Shown here: piece after piece, positions 22,748 to 23,786 of the stretch
How the letters are laid out: each line of letters opens with the position of its first letter
How positions within the stretch are numbered: position 1 is the first letter of the stretch
Assembly (NCBI GenBank): GCA_964528595.1
Contig: CAZGTM010000057.1
Span: forward strand, 1 to 23,786
Direction of reading: 5' to 3'
Length of the DNA stretch: 23,786 bases
Origin: CAYFKJ01 sp964528595
Lineage (GTDB): Bacteria > Pseudomonadota > Alphaproteobacteria > UBA2966
Made by a program: the position numbers and the translations under genes
The notes under the pieces: generated by a model
Database searches by the model: none
What the model saw: the letters and a program-made list of their open reading frames with translations, nothing else
What the model was told of the DNA's origin: nothing

Positions 22748-22779
22748 AGGCCGGTCCCTCGGGACCGGCCTCTTTTTTT
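22748..22779 (+). terminator. Intrinsic terminator after flgH
   Basis: Perfect 10-bp stem AGGCCGGTCC / GGACCGGCCT with CTCG loop, followed after one C by seven T. It starts 25 bp after the flgH stop and ends the flgF-flgG-flgA-flgH transcript. Confidence 0.93.
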
Positions 22780-22787
22780 GTCTTATT

Positions 22788-22818
22788 GGCCCAGTCCTTC
22801 GGGACCGGCCTCTTTTTT
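22788..22818 (+). terminator. Second, duplicated terminator with TTCG tetraloop
   Basis: Imperfect stem GGCC-CA-GTCC / GGAC-C-GGCC capped by TTCG, followed by C and six T. The bases 22801-22818 repeat 22761-22778 exactly, 40 bp apart, so it arose by tandem duplication of the first terminator. Confidence 0.85.
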
Positions 22819-22831
22819 GTCTTGTTTGGGC

Positions 22832-22845
22832 GCTCCCCCGGGAGC
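22832..22845. other. Hairpin GCTCCC-CC-GGGAGC at dksA 3' end
   Basis: Perfect 6-bp stem with 2-nt centre (probably a 4-nt loop), 7 bp past the dksA stop. Reading the dksA strand, no U-tract follows, so it is at most a weak terminator for dksA. Confidence 0.35.
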
Positions 22846-22852
22846 CGCAAAG

Positions 22853-23269
22853 CTATTCGTCGCGGTACACCCGCTCGCGGCGTTCATGGCGTTCCTGCGC
22901 TTCAATGCTCAGCGTGGCAATGGGTCGCGCTTCCAATCGCTTGATGCTGATCGGCTCGCCCAATTCGTCGCAATAGCCGTATGTTCCGTCGTCGATCCGC
23001 TGCAGTGCGGAATCAATTTTTGACAGCAACTTCCGTTCCCGGTCACGGGTGCGCAATTCCAAAGCCCGTTCGGACTCCGCCGATGCGCGGTCGGCAATAT
23101 CAGGTTCTTGACCGCTGTCCTCTTGAAGGTGCTGGAGCGTCTGAGTCGATTCCCTAACCAATTCTTCCCGCCAGGACTTCAATTTGCGGCGGAAATACTC
23201 CTGCATCTTCGAGTTCATAAACGGTTCGCCCTCCGTCGGCAGGTAACTCTTAGGAAGACGTGTAGCCAT
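22853..23269 (-). CDS. dksA: RNA polymerase-binding transcription factor DksA
   Basis: DksA/TraR-family factor that binds the RNA polymerase secondary channel and, with ppGpp, tunes promoters. From ATG 23269 (preceded by GGGGGTG) there are 138 residues. The coiled coil spans about 22-90, with the functional tip DIADRA at 57-62 (Asp57, Asp60, Ala62, equivalent to the DxxDxA of E. coli). The zinc-finger region keeps only Cys100 (YGYCDELGEPISIKR...ATLSIEAQERHE): three of the four zinc cysteines are absent, as in other alphaproteobacterial DksA proteins. A TTG at 23281 is a less likely start. It is transcribed toward flgH's terminators from its own promoter. Confidence 0.93.
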   Translation of the reverse strand: MATRLPKSYLPTEGEPFMNSKMQEYFRRKLKSWREELVRESTQTLQHLQEDSGQEPDIADRASAESERALELRTRDRERKLLSKIDSALQRIDDGTYGYCDELGEPISIKRLEARPIATLSIEAQERHERRERVYRDE

Positions 23270-23313
23270 ACTCACCCCCAATACAAGTGAACAATCATGC
23301 TTAAACGGCGCGG

Positions 23314-23342
23314 AGTATATGAATGCAAACCACTGTTCGCAA
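23314..23342 (-). promoter_or_regulatory. Sigma-70-type promoter of dksA
   Basis: On the minus strand TTGCGA (23337-23342) and TATACT (23314-23319) are separated by exactly 17 bp. They match the consensus hexamers at four and five positions. Transcription would start near 23307, giving a leader of about 38 nt to the ATG at 23269. Confidence 0.65.
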
Positions 23343-23395
23343 GCCCCGAAACGACTTTGTGAAATTATGTTAGGAAATCGACGGAAAAGGCGTAA

Positions 23396-23786
23396 TTAGC
23401 TGAACCGGCCCAGTTTCGCGAGTTCAACAGACGCTCTGACTTCGATCTCGTCTAGCACCGCGGCCAGACGGGGATCATCAACCTCTTCCCGGCTTTCGCG
23501 GACAGCGTTCATCAGTGCGCTCAGCTTGGTGTGGGGGATGGTCCCAACCAGCAGTCCGAGGCGGATTTCATCGAGGTTATCGAGGAGATCCACACCCCGC
23601 AAAACGGCGCGTGACCGCCCCGTGGTGGCGTCCGGGACTTCCTGTAGCGCCAACAGTGAATCGACTGCCGCGATCGGGCCGGAGCCGGCCACGGAAGATG
23701 CCGCCGATTCCTCGGTCGGGGAATCGACTTCAACCGGAATCGCCCGGGCAATCCGTCCACGCTCCAATTCGATGGCGCCCCGCGCC
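23396..23786 (-). CDS. fliX: Flagellar assembly regulator FliX, 5' end outside window
   Basis: FliX links basal-body assembly to sigma-54-dependent flagellar transcription by acting with the activator FlbD in Caulobacter. The visible C-terminal ~130 residues carry the family core LLALQEVPDATTGRSRAVLRG, GVDLLDNLDEIRLGLLVGTIP and the ending DEIEVRASVELAKLGRF. The frame stays open to the window edge; a TTG at 23767 could serve as a start, but the reading frame upstream (ARGAIELERGR) and the missing usual N-terminus suggest the start lies outside. It is followed by dksA in the same direction after 126 bp. Confidence 0.9.
   Translation of the reverse strand, partial: ARGAIELERGRIARAIPVEVDSPTEESAASSVAGSGPIAAVDSLLALQEVPDATTGRSRAVLRGVDLLDNLDEIRLGLLVGTIPHTKLSALMNAVRESREEVDDPRLAAVLDEIEVRASVELAKLGRFS

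Noticed and set aside
1..23786. Mobile element, CRISPR array, tRNA or rRNA
   Set aside because: No transposase or integrase protein, no regularly spaced repeats and no tRNA or rRNA signatures were seen on either strand by eye.

Overview
The window is a dense flagellar, chemotaxis and motor gene region from an alphaproteobacterium, most likely of the Rhodospirillales type. The reasons are a CckA kinase gene next to flhB, a FliX homologue, a single-cysteine DksA, the alphaproteobacterial TIGR02186 and DUF6468-type proteins, high GC content, and candidate sigma-54 and CtrA control sites. No rRNA, tRNA, CRISPR array, transposase or integrase was seen. The locus looks like core chromosome with some unusual modules embedded in it.

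Layout: (1) 93-5734, minus strand: cckA, flhB, fliR, fliQ, fliE, flgC, flgB, in transcription order flgB to cckA. These encode the proximal rod, most of the type III export gate, and the cell-cycle kinase at the end. (2) 5863-8028, minus: a three-gene cassette of TauE/SafE permease, TIGR02186 membrane-anchored protein and universal stress protein. (3) 8029-8376: a 348-bp intergenic region with five perfect dyad symmetries. (4) 8377-10062, plus: a tightly overlapping operon of a stand-alone FlhB C-domain protein, an unknown 101-aa protein, fliO and fliP. (5) 10072-18947, minus: fliL, fliM, a DUF6468-like protein, a MotE-like protein, cheY, cheZ, a MotB-like protein lacking the proton-binding Asp, a canonical MotB, and a 1110-aa secreted beta-domain/TPR protein. 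(6) 18948-19381: a divergent regulatory region with a textbook sigma-54 promoter, an upstream dyad and a CtrA-like box. (7) 19382-22722, plus: flgF, flgG, flgA, flgH (distal rod, P-ring chaperone, L-ring), closed by tandem hairpin/U-tract terminators. (8) 22853-23786, minus: dksA with its own sigma-70-like promoter, then the 3' part of fliX running off the window.

Together these genes build the export gate (FliPQR-FlhB-FliO), the rod and outer rings, the switch (FliM) and the motor (MotB pair, FliL, MotE-like), and tune rotation through CheY/CheZ. CckA, FliX, a sigma-54 promoter and CtrA-like boxes are what a Caulobacter-like flagellar hierarchy would contain. CtrA, FlbD, FlhA, FliF, FliG, FliN, MotA and FlgI are not in the window.

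The most unusual part is the motor module at 10072-18341. It combines a MotB pair in which one member carries Gly exactly where the other has the ion-binding Asp, a large periplasmic beta-sandwich/TPR protein that could be a stator scaffold, and a FliM whose CheY-binding motif is pushed about 80 residues inward by an acidic tryptophan-centred repeat with a 24-residue period.
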